Positions 62,588 to 64,000 of a DNA stretch of 64,000 nucleotides are shown one piece after another (the stretch's first letter is position 1; every line of letters starts with the position of its first letter). The stretch covers positions 20,101 to 84,100 of the forward strand of contig RDXX01000054.1 in the NCBI GenBank assembly GCA_004292955.1, given 5' to 3'. The notes under the pieces are model-generated. The model did no database searches and was not told the origin of the DNA. It worked only from the letters and a program-made list of their open reading frames with translations. A program made the position numbers and the translations under genes. This DNA is from Oscillatoriales cyanobacterium. Its GTDB lineage: Bacteria > Cyanobacteriota > Cyanobacteriia > Cyanobacteriales > Microcoleaceae.

Positions 62588-62670
62588 TTATCTCCAGTTA
62601 TCTCCTTGAACCCTCGGCGATTGAAATCGCTTCTACACATACGAAGTCCGCCTGCGCGGACTAAGAAATA

Positions 62671-62834
62671 ATATCAATTCCGGTTGCACCGGAATGACAA
62701 GCGAGGAGACTCAAGATGCCGTTTCCCTACCCCAGATTGCCGTTTCCCTACCCCAGATTCATTGTAGGGAAACGGCATCTTGAGTCTCCTTATTTCGGTA
62801 ATATTAATAATTCCGATGCTACCGGATTTGATAT
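62671..62834. mobile_element. MITE-like element with ATATCAA/TTGATAT ends (copy 2)
   Basis: 164 bases with the same ends as the element at 22387: ATATCAATTCCGG at the left, CCGGATTTGATAT at the right, and ATTCCGATGCTACCGG inside. The inner hairpin GGAGACTCAAGATGCCGTTT differs, and a 19-base block (TGCCGTTTCCCTACCCCAGA) is doubled on its left arm. It adjoins a copy of the GCGGACTT palindrome at 62612. Confidence 0.75.
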
Positions 62835-62871
62835 AAGGGGGATTTAAGCAGGATTTGATATTAGATCGAAA

Positions 62872-62909
62872 AAAAACCGCCGCCTGTGATTCAGGCAACG
62901 GTTTTTTTA
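62872..62909 (-). terminator. Terminator of the 40-residue protein gene
   Basis: AAAAAACCG and CGGTTTTTT with an inner GCCTGTGATTCAGGC stem, 23 bases after the small gene's stop codon. Confidence 0.75.
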
Positions 62910-62931
62910 AGCAACTAATTACCAGCTAAAA

Positions 62932-63054
62932 TTAGTGAGCAGAACCGTTACCGTGATACTTGTCACTATCGTAGAAGCCGTTTTTTGTGCCGAAGAACAA
63001 ACAGCACACGGTGAAAACTGCTGTCAAGACTGCTAAAACTAACTTAACGTCCAT
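62932..63054 (-). CDS. 40-residue single-span membrane protein
   Basis: The gene encodes MDVKLVLAVLTAVFTVCCLF then FGTKNGFYDSDKYHGNGSAH. An N-terminal membrane span is followed by a hydrophilic Tyr/Gly/Asn tail. CAGGAGACAG precedes the ATG and a terminator follows, so it is transcribed on its own. The size and shape are those of small photosystem or cytochrome subunits, but I cannot match it to a named one. Confidence 0.8.
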   Translation of the reverse strand: MDVKLVLAVLTAVFTVCCLFFGTKNGFYDSDKYHGNGSAH

Positions 63055-63074
63055 AATTTACTGTCTCCTGTTGA

Positions 63075-63521
63075 ATGAGTGCAAATACTCAGATTGTAGA
63101 ATCTTTTTGGCTGGCGCGGACATCTACCAGCGTAGCGCCTGATTTGCTGGGCTGTACTCTGGTGCGCCAGTTTCCTGACGGGGAGATTATTCGGGGAATG
63201 ATTGTGGAAACAGAAGCTTACGCCCCGGGAGATCCCGCTTGTCACGCTTACCGACAGCAGACTCCTCGCAATCAGGCGATGTTCGGGCGTGCGGGTATCG
63301 GCTACGTTTACTTTATCTACGGGATGTATCACTGTTTTAACGTGGTGACGGATGCGGAGGGAGTGGGTAGCGCTGTGCTGATTCGAGCTTTGCAGCTAGA
63401 TGCGCCTCCTGTCAAGTTTGCTGCTGCAATTCCCGAAAAAAAGCTGTTGCGCCTCGCCGCCGGGCCTGGGAAGCTGTTTGACACTCCCCTGCCTAAAGGC
63501 GAGGGGATTCTTTGTTCATAG
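63075..63521 (+). pseudogene. 3-methyladenine DNA glycosylase, 3' end lost to an insertion sequence
   Basis: The Aag/MPG-type base-excision glycosylase is intact to about residue 136: LARTSTSVAPDLLGCTLVRQ, RGMIVETEAYAPGDPACHAY (catalytic Glu), IYGMYHCFNVVTDAEGVGSA and RLAAGPGKL. The following codons (FDTPLPKGEGILCS) come from the end of a TnpB element, recognised by the hairpin CCCCTGCCTAAAGGCGAGGGG. Normal members continue some 50 residues beyond GPGKL. The last substrate-binding part is missing, so activity is doubtful. The remainder may lie beyond the window on the right. Confidence 0.82.
63478..63505. mobile_element. Right end of an IS200/IS605-type element
   Basis: The sequence TTTGACACTCCCCTGCCTAA, continuing AGGCGAGGGG, forms the subterminal hairpin of the element. 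On the element's strand the last bases read TGTCAA, similar to the TCAA cleavage tetranucleotide of IS608-like right ends. It joins the glycosylase gene after GGGAAGCTGT. Confidence 0.65.
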
Positions 63522-64000
63522 ACTCAACTTGCTCAGACAGGATTTCTCCAGCCAAAGTAGAGGTCAAATCTCCCAAAGCGTTCGGGCTTAAAACCCAAGT
63601 TCCGGTATGCCCTACCGTACTCAAGGCTAATTTCAGAATATTAATCGCTGCGTTCCAATCCCTATCCATAACAAATCCACATTCACAAACGTGGGTTCTT
63701 ACGGATAGGGATTTTTTTACGATTGCACCGCAATTTGAACATTTTTGTGAAGTATAAGCAGGATTAACGGCAACCGTTACCCGACCAAATTTCACACCAA
63801 AATACTCCAACCACTTTCTGAATTGATACCAACCTGCGTCATTAATCGATTTAGCGAGACAGTGATTCTTTACTAGATTCTTTATTCTCAAATCTTCGTA
63901 AGCGACCAAATCGTTAGATTGGATTACGCAACGCGCCAGTTTCTTAGCGTGTTCTTCACGTTGCCGACTTATTTTGAGGTGTACTCGTCCTAATCGATTA
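63493..64000 (-). CDS. tnpB: IS200/IS605-type TnpB (partial, runs out of window)
   Basis: C-terminal part of an RNA-guided nuclease TnpB; the frame is open to the right end of the window. It contains KISRQREEHAKKLARCVIQS, LVAYEDLRIKNLVKNHCLAK (RuvC Glu), and the zinc ribbon CSNCG ... CECG followed by FVMDRDWNAAINILKLA (last RuvC Asp). Unlike the copy at 55205 it is uninterrupted here. The stop codon lies in the terminal hairpin of the element. A TnpA, if present, would be outside the window. The reading frame begins beyond base 64000. Confidence 0.9.
   Translation of the reverse strand, partial: NRLGRVHLKISRQREEHAKKLARCVIQSNDLVAYEDLRIKNLVKNHCLAKSINDAGWYQFRKWLEYFGVKFGRVTVAVNPAYTSQKCSNCGAIVKKSLSVRTHVCECGFVMDRDWNAAINILKLALSTVGHTGTWVLSPNALGDLTSTLAGEILSEQVESMNKESPRL

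Overview
The window comes from a filamentous cyanobacterium, most probably of the Microcoleus/Oscillatoria/Phormidium type. The evidence is photosystem I genes (psaL, psaI), a MlaF/MlaD-type lipid transporter, many HIP1-like GCGATCGC octamers, families known mainly from cyanobacteria (DUF2996, PGM1-related ATP-grasp, TIGR04168), and dense heptanucleotide repeat arrays (units such as CAGTTGA, CAGTTGG, ACCAATT, GATTTTA). The genus is an inference; the phylum is secure.

Layout. 0-8.5 kb: a D-Ala-D-Ala carboxypeptidase, an epoxide-hydrolase-like enzyme, a lone LuxR-type HTH protein, a Coq4-family pseudogene with a stop inside its metal motif, recA and a GT39-like membrane glycosyltransferase. 8.8-19 kb: PGM1-like ATP-grasp enzyme, lepB, dihydroorotase, a DUF433/DUF5615 toxin-antitoxin pair, tsaE, a YvcK-like protein and the mlaF/mlaD pair, split by a four-helix-bundle (IVP-type) ORF that lies between two oppositely oriented heptamer arrays. 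19-23.3 kb: a nest of five Uma2-family genes, three of them broken. 23.5-37.5 kb: a glycosylation/methylation island around a type IV pilin gene: FkbM methyltransferase, GT4, a GT-C-like membrane protein, two SPINDLY-type O-GlcNAc-transferase-like proteins and a PhyH-methyltransferase fusion. Three of these proteins share an unnamed module of about 130 residues. 37.5-47.4 kb: three more Uma2 genes, an AI-2E/PerM permease, a homocysteine-biosynthesis (HcyBio) protein, a proline-rich protein, a TPR protein and an overlapping three-gene operon of small proteins. 47.5-54.8 kb: the SdhA/FrdA-type flavoprotein, a PlsC acyltransferase followed by an alpha/beta hydrolase (together resembling a split phytyl ester synthase), a DUF2996 gene whose 3' end has been replaced by a 19-bp tandem array, a conserved hypothetical protein and a lipoprotein. 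55-64 kb: a TnpB pseudogene with a MITE in it, psaI-psaL, two TIGR04283/TIGR04282-type enzymes, nadA, a metallophosphoesterase, tRNA-Ser(UGA), a pentapeptide-repeat protein, a 40-residue membrane protein, and a 3-methyladenine DNA glycosylase gene cut off by an IS200/IS605-type TnpB element that runs out of the window.

The housekeeping genes look ordinary. The unusual content is the number of small non-coding mobile elements and the marks they leave on genes. One hairpin MITE family (GGGAGCATCTCA ends) has 8-9 bp target duplications, and one of its copies is joined to the 19-bp array that truncates the DUF2996 gene. A second MITE sits in tnpB with a 3-bp duplication. A palindromic repeat lies in frame inside the carboxypeptidase. 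Heptamer arrays supply gene 3' ends, mostly in one orientation. No CRISPR array, rRNA or prophage was seen.
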